This document shows, piece after piece, positions 21,760 through 33,500 of a stretch of DNA of 64,000 nt. The notes beneath the pieces are model-generated. The model saw only the letters and a program-made list of their open reading frames with translations. It did no database searches and had not been told where the DNA came from. Origin of the DNA: Takakia lepidozioides (lineage: Eukaryota > Streptophyta > Takakiopsida > Takakiales > Takakiaceae). Location: assembly GCA_030704615.1 (NCBI GenBank), contig CM060732.1, positions 4,338,001 to 4,402,000 on the forward strand, in the 5' to 3' direction. Positions within the stretch are counted from its first letter, which is position 1. Each line of letters begins with the position of its first letter. A program made the position numbers and the translations under genes.

Positions 21760-22330
21760 CTGGGGACACCACTTTCATTCGCCGAAGGTGGGCACAAAAA
21801 ACAGAAGGCATGGAGGTCCACAACATAATATGGGGGAGACGACCTTCTTTTGTCGAAGGTAGAAAAAGAATAAAACGTCTAAGAACTAATTTGGGGACAC
21901 CACCTTTGTCCGAAGAAGGTGGGCATAAAAATGAAAGATCCAAATTTTTTTTGGAGGAGACGACCTCGTCCGATGAAGGTGAGCATAGAAAACAAAGATC
22001 CAATTTTTTTTTGGAGGAGACCACCTTTGTTCAACGAAGGTGAGGAATAAAAGTCAAAGATTCAAAAACGTTTTAGTGGAAACTACCTTCATTCAACGAA
22101 AATGGGCATAGAAATCAAGGATCAAAGACAATTTATGTGGTAGACCACCTTTATTTGCCGAAAATGGGTAGAAAAATCCGAAATATTGCTTTGTGGATAC
22201 CATTTTAATCTGCCAAATGTGGGCATAGAGATCAGTAGGTCTAAGTCAATTTTGGGGCAGACCACCTTCGGCAAATGAGGACGTTGAAAATGTCTTCAAG
22301 AATTTATCATGGACACCACATCTGGTGAAC
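21760..22330. repeat. Tandem array, about 63-bp unit with hairpin core
   Basis: About nine diverged units begin with GGGGACACCACCTTT or GGAGGAGACGACCT and contain facing CCACCTT and AAGGTGG arms around a short spacer (for example at 21898-21922). Starts are near 21763, 21831, 21893, 21954, 22013, 22075, 22140, 22195 and 22253. A possible outlying unit is at 21575. The units degrade toward the right. No coding role is apparent. Confidence 0.65.
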
Positions 22331-22599
22331 GAATGTACATTTCTGGTGATACAAATAGACACATGGTGAGAATTCCAACCTTCTGTCAATGAAGGTGTTT
22401 TATTTTTCTTCCTTGTACCTTCGTCCGTTCGAAGGTAATTTTTCTTGGGCAACTTCAAATATTCTTGGTGACCTTTGTTGATCTTCGTCACTGATGGATT
22501 TGTGCTGATAACTGACAGAATATGAGCTCTTCTGCTCATAAGGAATCTATACCCCGTCACAAAGCGTCTATCGAGCTCATCTGAATTTGAGTGTTTGTC

Positions 22600-24844
22600 G
22601 GATTTGTGCGTCAATGGTAGTTTTGGTTAGCCAGAAATGATTTGAGAGTTTATGGTGCAATACATTTGATTGAGTCCATTTTTGGATGTGTACTTTGGTG
22701 TGGCTGATGGAGGCTACAGCTTGTTTATTTGCTTCTCTAGTGAGAGTGGTCAGAAGGTTTCGGACTGGTCTGGGTACAGGGGGGTCCGGGACGGGGTGTA
22801 TCAACCAGAAGGGGTGGGTATGGGCGATGTGGATAGGGTCGGGTTGTGGGTTCGATTGTGGGTTGAGAGGCGCCGAGTTGAGCGAGTAGGTCTGCTTCCT
22901 CATTACCATGAATGCCAGTGTGCGAGCGGACTTTAAGTAAATGGACTGGATGGTTTTTGGAAATGGCGGCAATGAGGTTGCGGTCGGGGTGATAATGATG
23001 GGAAGAAGGGCGGGAGATGTGGTTTCGAATAAGAAATAGAGAGGTGAGGCTATCAGTGAAGATATAGTGGGGGGGGGGGGGGGGGGTCAAGTAGAGAGAG
23101 AGCGTCGTGGATGGCCATGAGCTCAGCCCTTAGAATTATAGCAGGGCCAAGGAGCCGGTGGGCAACACCCCGACCGCTGCCAGCGTGATAAATTCCATAT
23201 CCTGCATTAGGTTTGGTGAGGGATCCATCAGTGTAGTGTGAGTTTGCCAGGGGATACTTGAGGGCGGTGTTTTGCTGATATATTGAGGGGATTGGGGGAA
23301 GGGGTGTTAATGTTGGTATTACCTGGGGGGGGGTGCGGCTGTGCCATGCCCCAGGCTTTGTTTGTTTTGATCCAGGGAAATGTGGTGGTTGTGTGGGTGT
23401 GGAGGGGTGTAGCTGGGTAATGGATGGTGGCCTTCATTTTATGAGTTATGGTTAGCAACTGTTCTAGCTGGTGGAAAAAATGTGTCGGTATGTTTGTATG
23501 AATGGGGTTTTGGACGTGTAGAATCAGAGTTAGGGTAGGTTCTTTCCTTTTGAGGTACTTGGGAAGAGGGGGGGTATGAACATACTTAATCTGATTTGGG
23601 TCAATTGTGGCGAGTAGATTGACCCCTTCTGGGAGTTGTAGGAGAGGGTGGGGGGTGCTAGGTGTGTTTTGCTGTGTGAGGATGAGGATTGTGGAGGCAA
23701 GAGGAGAGGAGTGTGCTGCGAATATTGCCCATTAAAGAGCTTCATAAGCGAGGGGGCCATAGGGGGGGTGGGCAAAGCCCCTACCCTCCCAGGTATGCTG
23801 GGTAGCATTGCCGGTGGCTCCAAAGAGACAATCCTTGTGGTGCGGGTTGGAAAATGTGTGCAAGTCCATAGGACATATTAGTGGATTGGAGTAATATGAG
23901 TGAGTAAGCTGGAATGTATTGATAAGTAAGGCGAGAATATCTTGGGGTATGGCATGGTGTGCGCAGGCCATTTCCAGTCGGGTGAGGGATCGTGGCTTCT
24001 TGGGGGGGGTGTCTTTGAGGTATCGGTCTATGAGCCAATATAATTCGGTCGTGAAATCTTGTTTTGGGGGTTGTAAAGATTGTGGATATGAGTTTGCAGC
24101 AGAATACTTCTCCCACAACCATGTTAATCTATTATTAGGAATGACTCCAATGAAGCGGCCGCGTTGAGCATAAATATTGAAAAGGCGAGGGCCCATGCCA
24201 ATTAGTGGTTGGTCATGCTTGACATCTTTGTCGGGGTTACACTCAGTTATGCAGATGTGCACGTTAGGGGCAGAGATCAGCTGGTGAATGTATCAACTAT
24301 CTGTAGGTTGGGCGGGGTGGTGTGTTGTTGGTGAATGTGTGTTAAGTAGTCCGTGTTAGTATGTTTATGGAAGGAGGTGAGAAGGGCAAGATTGTGTTCG
24401 GGGTCGCAATCATCATGTGGGCCAAATAGGTCATCTTCTATCTGCCATGTATTGTCTTCTGAGGAGTAACCAGCCCATTATAGTGGTAGTATGTGTCAAT
24501 ACATGTGGCACCGAAGACATCGATTGACGTTTGGGTTTGACTCCTAGTATGGCTTCAATGATGTATGCATTATTATTGTCATCATTGTGTGGAGAAGGTG
24601 GGGAGGACGCTATGGTGAGTGGACGTTGGGAGTGGGTAGGGGAGCCTTGCGTATTAGATGAGGGGTTGAATGGCAGATGTAGGTTGTGGTCAGGTTTGGT
24701 ATGTTGCGTGTTAGGTAGATGAGAGGGGGGGTCGGGTTCTGTGACTGTGGGGGTATTGGCGGCATATGCCGTTTTAAGTGTTTGGTAGATGGAGGCAGTA
24801 GGGGGAGCGGGTCTTGAACTGTATGGGGATAGTAGAGACATCAT
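22600..24844 (-). pseudogene. Retroelement polyprotein C-terminal part: methyltransferase-like region plus RNase H
   Basis: Read high to low. DDLFGPHDDCDPEHNLALL (about 24430-24375) recurs at 56544-56600. Then SPLICPMDLH-like strands with YYSNPLICP, DCLFGATGNATQHTW and GRGFAHPPYGPLAYEAL (23745-23930), followed by TILILTQ. The H-P-P-Y and spacing recall the N/D-PPY motif of N6-adenine methyltransferases. Then an RNase H domain: YTDGSLTKPNAGYGIY, LRAELMAIHDAL (about 23120), IFTDSLTSLFLI and VRSHTGIHGNEEADLLA (about 22890). RNase H removes RNA from RNA-DNA hybrids in LINE-type elements. Stops (after YEAL) and frame changes break it. No RT is seen. Confidence 0.6.
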
Positions 24845-24849
24845 GAAAA

Positions 24850-26470
24850 CATAGACTTCTAGTTAATACCCTCGAAAGAGGAGGAAAGAATACTAAGGTA
24901 CTAACCCAGGAGAGACCTGGACCATTTGTTTGTTTATGAGATCACGTGTGGGAAAGCTAGGGGTCAGGATAAGAGACCCTAGGGGGTATTTGTGAGATTT
25001 TCAGAAGGAAAAAAAGCCATGTATGTGATTGTTGGTAGCTTGTGTTGAGCTAAGAGGGTTGATTGAAGGCCCAAGGATCATTAGGAAGCTTTTTGGAAAG
25101 GGCCTAGGCCATTCAAAGAAGGCTAGGAGCCCAAAAGGGGAGGTTGAGATCATACCAGTAGAGGTAATTCTTGAGACTCCAAGAGAGTCATAGGAACTCT
25201 GGGGTGTTTGTGCAAGTAGATGCTTGCAAATTTAAGTTTGAGAGAAGGCCTAGGGTCCTCTAGGACCTTAGGGAAAGAATAGGCCCCTAAGAGGTGGGCT
25301 TCCATAGGCCATAGCACCTACCACCGATCATTTTGGACTGCTCCTAAGGTTGGAGACTCGAGGTTTCGAAGCGTTGAGGCACGTTCCCAGAGCGTTCCTA
25401 GGGGGTTCCCTTGGGCCCTTGGCGGTAATTTTTGGATCTTGGGAATCTGGAAGTGATTCCCCATCCAATGCTTATTCTTATTGTTTCTCTTATTATTCTC
25501 ATTTTCTAATGATTTTCATACTTGATTAAATCAGCTTATTTGGCCATTGAGCCCACAATTTATCCGGACCCCCTTAAAGTTAATTCCTCTTGCTTTGTAT
25601 GTTTTCATGGGAGCTAGAGTTGGAATCTAACACCATAGTTGCTTGAGGAGCTTAGATCCTAGCAAGTAGAACTCGAGCTTGCTAGTAGTAGAGAGCATTA
25701 TTTTGTGGGAGCTAGAGTTGGCTTCTAGCCCCACACCTCCTAGGCCTTGGAGCCATTTATAGTTTATAAAGAAGGATTTTCATATTACTAATAAAATAAT
25801 AAAATAATACTCATTAAAATAATGAGTAATAATAATAGTTTATTCAAATCTATTGGGCTCATTCATGAGGGTCCCATTTGATCGACGGTCATGATCGCCT
25901 CTCGCAATTGTTTAAAAAGTTTCATTTTATATTTTACTCCAGTTTATTGGGAAACTTGCTGACCAAGAAAGGAAAAATATGAGCCATGGATGAATGGATT
26001 TCATCCAATAGGATGGATGTCGTCCAATATATTTCATCCAACTGGATGTTTTTCATCCAATATGATGGATGATTATTGGCGTTGCTGCCGCTTGCGCTGG
26101 ATGGATGAAGTTCTCCGCTCATCCTCAAATTTCCCTTGGCTGCTCCAGCCAATCTGCAAATAATGAATAAATCTCTTAAATAGGTCACCGCGAGTGCTCC
26201 TTGTCTCGTAATCCGGTGCCGTTACAAACCTTCACCAAAAATTCCCAAATTTTATGGATAATTTAGGTATGGACCTCTTGACGTTCCAGTAAATCCTTGG
26301 GCTAATCAGAGCCTTCTAACTCCATTTTGTCGACGTACTCTTTGCGTCCCGTTGCTCCAGAAGACTACAACTTTTGGGGAGTATCAAACTTGGTGGTGCT
26401 TCTTCGGGTCTTGACCCTGCCACTGACTCCCTGACCGTGGGAGACATCTCTTTTTGTTTCTAGTTTTCTA
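24850..26470. other. No genes seen; minor repeats
   Basis: GGGAGCTAGAGTTGG occurs twice (25610, 25705). An A/T-rich block with AATAAT repeats spans 25785-25840. Palindromic CATCCAAT/ATGGATG words are clustered at 25985-26075. An LTR-like character is possible but unproven. Confidence 0.45.
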
Positions 26471-26579
26471 ACTAATGTTTTGGTTTTGCCAGCAAAATGT
26501 CCGAACTAATGCCGGAGGTACAGCCGGGGATACAACGTATGGAGGTACAACCGGAGGTGGATCAGACAGAGAAACAGAC

Positions 26580-26602
26580 GGGGGGGGGGGGGGGGGGGGG
26601 GG
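26580..26602 (+). repeat. Poly-G tract
   Basis: A run of more than 20 G. Its real length is uncertain in any sequencing technology, and it makes reading frames across it unreliable. Confidence 0.8.
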
Positions 26603-27269
26603 TGCACAATCGGCCTGCAAGCTGCTACTGCATGTAGGCGGAGATCATCAGATGAGGACACCGGATCAGGGGGACCGCCTGAGGACACAGGAGGGGGAGT
26701 TGGGCCTACTCGTCGCCCGCCATAACATCTGCGACACCTACGATACCCCTCGACCCTACGCATCTCATCTATCTCATGCTCGGGGAACCAACTGGTCACA
26801 TCAGGCACAAGCTCTGGCACAAATGGTGCAAGCACACCGGCGCGAAATGCCTCATGTGCAATGTGATTACGAGCTTGGGCATCAAGTCGTAGCTGCAATA
26901 TGTGTAGTATACGATGCATCAATACTTCCGTCGTAATTTGGGTTTACATATGAATACCAATTATACTATATTATTAAATATACCAAATGTACTATGAATG
27001 AACATTAATGAGAGGGGGTGGAAAAGACTCACCTTCGCCGCAACCGCAATCCCGTTCTTCCTGTAATGTTCTTCGACAATATGCGGTCACCGCCTCGGTG
27101 GTCTGGTGCTGCCCGGCGGTATCCATTCCTAACACTCAGTGCACCAACACTCCATCCTGTCGGGGGGTCAAAGGTGGACATGCTGGGGCGTTGTGCCTCT
27201 GGACTAGCAGGGCTCTCAGTGTAGATGCATATTTAGGTACATATTTATTTTTCAAGCATATTTTATCTT

Positions 27270-27951
27270 TAGGTAGACATCGTCAACCACCTCCACTTTC
27301 ATCTCCTCCGCCACCAGTACCACCTCCACCTCCATCTCTACCTCTACGTGGCGCATGTGCCCCGGCCCGAACCCCTAGGAGGGGTCGGCTTCGCCCTAGG
27401 TTTTCTCCCCTTCGGTTTGTGCGGCCTGAGGATCCTAACATTCAACAGAAGCGCATATGAATATGTTACTGAGGACCGTTCAGCCTCGTTGTTGGGGGAA
27501 TCATCTTGACCCTCCTGTCCCCATCCGAGAGAATGTGGAGTTCGAGTATTGGGGGAGACGGTATGTTGTAAGAGCCGCTACTAATCCTGCTATGGGTCGG
27601 GGTTTATTCATGGTCAATGATATTGTGGTTCCTCGTGGGAGAGACAGCATGGTGGACTTGTTTCCCTACTACGGTCCATACTACACCATAGGGGAGTTCC
27701 GCACATTACGCCTCGAAGCCCCATACATTCTACCATACATTTTGTGTATCAACGGACAGGATGTACGTAGACGGGGGTTGTCTCCCATTGACATTAGATA
27801 TTGTGATGGTGACCCCGATGTCTTCGGCAATGTTGCTGGGTTGGTCAACAGTTCTTTTGGTCAGCCTAGGATAATCAATGTAGTATGGGATGAGCGAAGC
27901 GATAGGCATAAGATATTTTGTGGTCATACGATATACTGTGAGGGGATATGA
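27270..27951 (+). pseudogene. SET-domain protein relic
   Basis: A proline-rich lead (PPPVPPPPPSLPLR) ends at a TGA at 27458-27460, and the SET-like part starts in another frame at 27457. SET features, in order: VVRAATNPAMGRGLFMVNDI (G-x-G entry), LFPYYGPYYTIGEF, YILCINGQD and DVFGNVAGLVNSS (equivalent of GNxARFxNHS, the S-adenosylmethionine/substrate pseudoknot), then IINVVWDE. SET enzymes methylate lysines. The C-terminal tyrosine motif is lost to a frameshift near 27905. A second fragment with DVFGNVAGFINSS lies at 56778-57131, so it is a dispersed, possibly transposon-borne, gene. Confidence 0.55.
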
Positions 27952-28007
27952 TGACATGTGCTAGTAGGACTATTAGGACTGGCACCCAATATCATGGTAT
28001 ATATGGT

Positions 28008-28029
28008 GATATATATATATATATATATG
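28008..28029. repeat. AT dinucleotide repeat
   Basis: Uninterrupted AT microsatellite following an ATATGGTGAT block. Confidence 0.8.
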
Positions 28030-28224
28030 GCTTTCACAAGATATCACAGCTGCGAGGGAGGCCGAAATAGTACAACGATCACACCACCAAGTCGGAAACA
28101 AAACAATGGAAGGTAAATTATTCATTGTATTTTCTCTTCCCTTATGTTCCATAACTAACAACAATCGGAAGCGCTTCAAGTGACGATCGGAATGGTTCAT
28201 CATCAAATATTCAACATGCTGAGG

Positions 28225-28505
28225 TCTTCTGTGATGTCTCTTGTTTCATAATGAGGTGCTTCTCCAGCTCTTGTTTTTCCTATGTATTAATGTTCTCCAT
28301 CTGGAATAGTTTCGCAAATGTATCGACAAAAACTTAAAAAAAACAAATGTTCATGAAAACTTGAAGCTTGCAAAAGCTTTTATGGTTGATTGGTATTTTA
28401 AGGATTTTCTGGGCAAATTTTTGAAACTGTTCCTAGTGGAAAACATAAAAACATTGGAGAAAGTAGACATGGAGAAGCACCGCATTACGAAACAAGAGAC
28501 ACTAC
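28225..28505. repeat. Small inverted-repeat unit
   Basis: GTCTCTTGTTTCATAATGAG GTGCTTCTCCA at 28230-28260 is mirrored at 28470-28502 (with two mismatches). The 35-bp arms flank about 210 bases of A/T-rich DNA; it may be a MITE. Confidence 0.45.
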
Positions 28506-28729
28506 AAAAACAGCTTCAAAAGGCACAGGTACAAGACTAGACACGAAGTCAAGGTCGGCATGGCCGAATGCATGATGGATAAAGAAGAATCAATATGATC
28601 TTTATAACAATGGACAAAAGTACAAGATACTGGAACTCGACTTGAATACTGGAATGCTGGAAACTGGACCGGAGTACCAGATACTAGAAACTGGATTAGA
28701 GTACTGGAGTCTGGACTGGAGGAAACGAT

Positions 28730-30445
28730 AGTGCCACCATGCTAGCCAACTGACCATTGCTCCCTCGTCTAATTTCCTTACAGCACCTGACGTTGTCCAC
28801 CAAGCCCGTATACATTCAAACTGTGTCTCTACATCATCCAAGGTGGGAGCACGCTTCCACGCAAGACACATGGAACGGTGCTCCTCTCTGAAATCTGGCA
28901 CCACGAGCCTGGTTGTGTACTGCGACAAGCTCTGCAGAAAATGGAACCCACAAGATCTCTCCTCGCCTTCATCGGAACATTGGGGTCTTCCCCGTACACC
29001 CTTCGGATGGTAGCCCAATTTGCTTGTGCGATGTCCGCCATGAAACCACGGAAATTGGGCGGGGGCAATCCCGCCCTGGCCATCTGTTCGTTTATTCCCT
29101 GCCAAAGAAGCATCTCCGATTGTGTGTCCTCCCCTTTCATCTCACAAATAGCAATTGTCATTAGCATCCTGCAATGGGTGTCGTAGACATGTGCACCCAT
29201 TGTCACCCACTGGTGATTTGTAATTCGCTTGATATGGTCGAACATGACCCAATTGTTTGACAAGTCCCCACTTATCATCCGGTGGACCAGTTCCATGCCG
29301 CTGCCAGGCCCACATGTGGACATTTTGAATACGAAACAACGATCTGCCTCAGTCCCTTGTCCTAGAAACCTACTTCAATGAATGTAGTCATATCCACATC
29401 GTCGCTTCACCTCCAGAATGGAGTGCATATCCAAGCCTCACCCAATTCCTTTTTTGCAGGAGACAATGTGGTTTCGGACATTCGGTGAACAAACGTGGGA
29501 CACTGACTCCAACAATGCCTCCATTTCCTTCTCATCGAGAGGAACTCTGTCGGAGCCATCTTCGGACATATTTCTGGCCAATGCCATCTTATGGGCGGCC
29601 TGCAGCTGTATTTGTTTGGGTTTGCCACCGGGTCTCAACTTAACCTCCTCCTGAATGAGCTGCTCTGCCTTGTGGGCAGCCTCCCGCGAGTTCCCCCTCG
29701 CCAATTTGTGACAATGCACACCAACGTGTATGCAAGCTCGTGTGAGGTCAGGGAAACGGTGCAACACATAGAACTGCTTGGCATTACAAATAGACATGCA
29801 ATGTGGTGGTTCTTTGCAATGCGCACACTTAAATGTAGAGTTTGGAACATTTTCCTGTGCTTGAAATGGTTGATGAGTTGTGCCCGTCCAATCCGTCTTG
29901 TTCTTGTGACCTTTGGATTTAAAGTGGAAGCAAGTTGGGGAGAAACACCGTAGCGCGCCCGCACACACAACGTAGCGCACCCGCACACCATCGAGCATCT
30001 TCATGCTGGTGGTTTTGGTGACGCACCAAGGATGACCGTCATGTTTCCTATCCATATCTGTCAACATTCCGGACGCCCTCGAATAGTCCGTTCGAGGAGG
30101 GAACTCAAAGAAGATATTGCCGTCGACATCTGCGGGAAGGCATGTCACGGATTTAATTGCGAACTTGCTGTAGTCCAGCCCAGCCAGCTCCGAGCGGTGT
30201 CCCTCCATGTGAAGCCCTCGCAGAATTTCAAGAATGGATCGAGTTGCTGAGCTCGTGCTGGGAATATGACTCTCTCGTCCGCTGATGTCCATTGAGGACT
30301 TGCCTGATCTCCAGGATGATCTTGGAACTTCCATGACCTTGTTTGAGTCGGACAGGTTGTAAACAACCCGGTTCTCGCTCATCTTCATTGATGGGGTCGG
30401 CTCTGGATTAACTTCGTTGTGGAGTTCTCTCTTTGAGGTACCCAC
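28730..30445 (-). pseudogene. MULE transposase copy C (C-terminally truncated)
   Basis: This is a diverged relative of the copies at 36160-40414 and 59291-62902. N-terminal zinc-binding region: KHDGHPWCVTKT, CAGALRCFSPTCFHF, KCAHCKEPPHC and HRFPDLTRACIHVGVHCH, a CxnC...HxH pattern like WRKY/GCM1 domains. Core: MFDHIKRITNHQWVTMGAHV, MTIAICEMKGEDTQ, FRGFMADIAQANWATIRRVYG (second acidic residue in MADIAQA), then in a shifted frame CGFHFLQSLSQYT and IRAWWTTSGAVRKL...WLAWWHYRF. One frameshift lies near 28985 and another near 29330-29440. The SWIM finger is missing. The start is not clear; the frame is open upstream of 30445 without ATG, so a short first exon is possible. Confidence 0.75.
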
Positions 30446-30553
30446 TCTCTGATTCGCGGATTGCGGGACGGGCTTGCGCGGCTTTGGTGCCTCCGAATCG
30501 TTGATCTGCAGTATCCGCCTGCATGGAACACTGAAGAGGCCAGGGGTTTGGAA

Positions 30554-33500
30554 ATGACAGATGCCTATGTAAGCAAGGGACGCACAGAAATGGTGGATCC
30601 CTCCAAGACAGCAGAAACAGGCAGTAACACACCGGCTGCATCCTTACCGGTTACACCATCGCGGGTGGGAGCAGCCCCCGCAATTACCCATACGGTGGAG
30701 ACTGGGGGGGGGGGGATAGAACACCACAAAGACCACGGAATGTGGGAGGTGGAGGTGAAGACGGGGAGAGGGCAATAGAGACGGGGAGAGGGCATGAGGT
30801 GCTTCCGCCGGTGATTGACGAAGTTGAGAACGACGAGAGGGACCTTTCTGACCAGGATGACATCCTCCCGGAGATCCCCAGGCCCCAAACCCGGAGCATA
30901 CAGACTGGATTTGGTGGTCCTGGTGGGCTGCTGGAGAACCCCCCTGGAGCAGACGTCATGTTGGAGGCGGATATGAAGCTGGCCGCTACCAAGATGTTGG
31001 AGGCAACCCACAGCAACATTGGCAGGGTCCTGGGGGGCATGGTGTACCCGGAAAAACTTTGGATTCCTCTCTACCGCTTGGTATCATTGCACGTGGTGAG
31101 ACCTGCCCTCCCAGGCGATATCGACAAGCATAAATTCTCTTTCCGGGAGGGATATCGAATGGGGTCTGCTATGTTTTATGTTTCCATTGAGAACGACCAC
31201 GGAGCTTCTCGTGCCCACACTTCCGATGAGGTGGACAAATGGGGTCCCCATTGGCAAAGGTGAAATGAGGAGTTCGAGAGATTGATTGCTACTGATCCCC
31301 TTTTCCACCACTTGTCCGGAAAGATGTTTTACGTGTGGGACGGCAATCATCGCCTCTTGGCATGGATGAGGCACATAGCCCAAGCCCACCCCAACGACCT
31401 GGATTGGCATTACGCCGTGGAGTGTGTTGTGCTGAAGGTTGCGGGGCCCAAAGATTGCAATCTTCTCAAAGCTGCAATGGCAGACATCAACTCGTAAGTT
31501 ACAATGCCTCTTGCTTTGGAACTTTGAATTTGAAACACTCATTTCATTGCCAATCGTCATATTTGTTGCAAATTCTCATTTCAGTATTGTGTAATGGAAA
31601 TGTGGCATTGCAGGGTGACTGAGAATGCCTTCATTGCCACCAACTTGTCCCACATGCTCTTCCAAGTGAAGGATGTCGGGAAGCAGGGGGTGCAAGAGTT
31701 TGCCAATTCGCTCAGTACCGACCTACTGCGCAAGTCGGAGGCAAAGGCAGACAAAACCTGGTATAGGCTGAGCATGGACGCCATGGTGGACTACATATTT
31801 TGGGTACAGCTCCCAACTCTTTTGTTGACCTAATCTGTCTTTGCTCCCCCAATAGAAGAAAAAGTGTGGACCAGGATTTCTAATCTTATGTGCGCATTGT
31901 TGACAGACAAAAATTCAGCAAGATTTGGCACATGCACGAAGGTTCTACATGGAGTCAGAGGAGAAGAAACTAACCCTCCCGACACTGGAATCGTATCTGA
32001 AAGCTGTGGAGGCGAAGGCTCGCATCAAGTACAAGTCGCGGATGGTGAAGTACGTGGCCATTGCTGATCCCGCCCTTGGTGCCGACTTTCTGGTGGAGGT
32101 GGGGAAGCACTACTCTTGCGCTCTTAAGCCCACGATTACACTGGAGAAGCTGCATCGTCTAGCTACAGCCTCTGTGGATGCAACAGAGAAGGTTATACAT
32201 TCTTAACCAAATTCTCTTGTGACAACAATTCGTTTTCGTGGTGTCTTGCGCTTACTAATATGCAAGGTGGTTGGACAGACCTGGTGGCTCCAAATCTGGA
32301 ATGGGTCCCAGAGTACAAGGGACATGTGGAGCTTCCCCAAACCCGACAAACTGTCTGACCCCACATTCGACATGTGGATGAGCCGCATGACATGGTGGTT
32401 TCAGGTACTTTCCCATGCTTCATTTGGCACTTCTACTCTTGTATCTGGTGGATTTCTTGTATTTATTAAGGAATGCGGTGAGATGGAGAATCTCCACAGA
32501 TGACGACGAATGCGCAAGAGCAGCTTGACACCCAAGCACATCAGTTCAAGCTGGAGATTTCTGGGGAAGCAGAGAGCCTACGCGACTATGTGACGAGGTA
32601 CTTTCTGCTCTACAAAACCGACCTGTTCTTTCGAGAGATACCGCATGCCCGCCAGAGCCACGAGTTCACCGACTAGCAGAACGCGGACAAAGTGACAATG
32701 TGCCTTCTGTACAGGTAAATATGCGGTGCTCCTCTTTGATCTGTGGCCATTGTAGTCCCTGGAGTTCGTGGATATAAAACGGCTTGTGTGGGGCATGACA
32801 ATTGGTTGTGAAGAAATGGCGAAGTCCCCGGGGTGACTGCCCCCGAGACAGGGAAAATGGACCCAGAATGGCTAAGTCCAATGAGGTGCTCGCCACGACA
32901 CGGGAAAAATGGCGCCGAATTTGCAGTTTAAGTGCCGTCCACCCTGGGGACAGCCATTTCTTGGCCCTGGAACTCGAAATTCGGCGCCATTTTCTCCCAT
33001 TTTGGCCCAAAAATGGCTGTCCTAGAAGGGGCTGGCCCCCAACCTGGAAAAATGGCGCCGAATTTCCAGTATCGGTGCCAGCCACCCCAGGGACTTGGCC
33101 ATTTCTGGGGCCCGGAACTGGAAATTCGGCGCCATTTTCCCAGGTTGGGTCCGAAAGTGCCCAAGTCCCAGAAAGGGTGGCCCCCAACCTGGAAAAGTGG
33201 CACCGAATTTCCAGTATCGGTGCCAGCCACCCTCGGGACTTAGCCATTTTCGGGGAACGGAACTGGAAATTCGGCGCCATTTTTCCAGGCTGGGTCCGAA
33301 AGTGGCGAAGTCCCAGAAAGGGCTGGGCCCCAACCTTGGAAAATGGCGCCGAATTTCCAGTTTCCCCAGGGACTTAGCCATTTCTGGGGCCCGAAAGTGG
33401 AAATTCGGCGCCATTTTTCTAGGTTGGGCCCCAAAACGCCTAAGTCCCAGAATGGGCTCCCTCGCCCTCGGGAAAAATGGTGCCGAATTACCACTTTCAA

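Noticed and set aside
26475-26936. Frames crossing the poly-G tract (both strands)
   Set aside because: Glycine/proline homopolymer from a G-run of uncertain length; no conserved motif.
28602-28729. Extra C-terminal residues of transposase C
   Set aside because: Beyond WWHYRF the sequence is a TACTGGA-type short repeat with no similarity to copies A and B.
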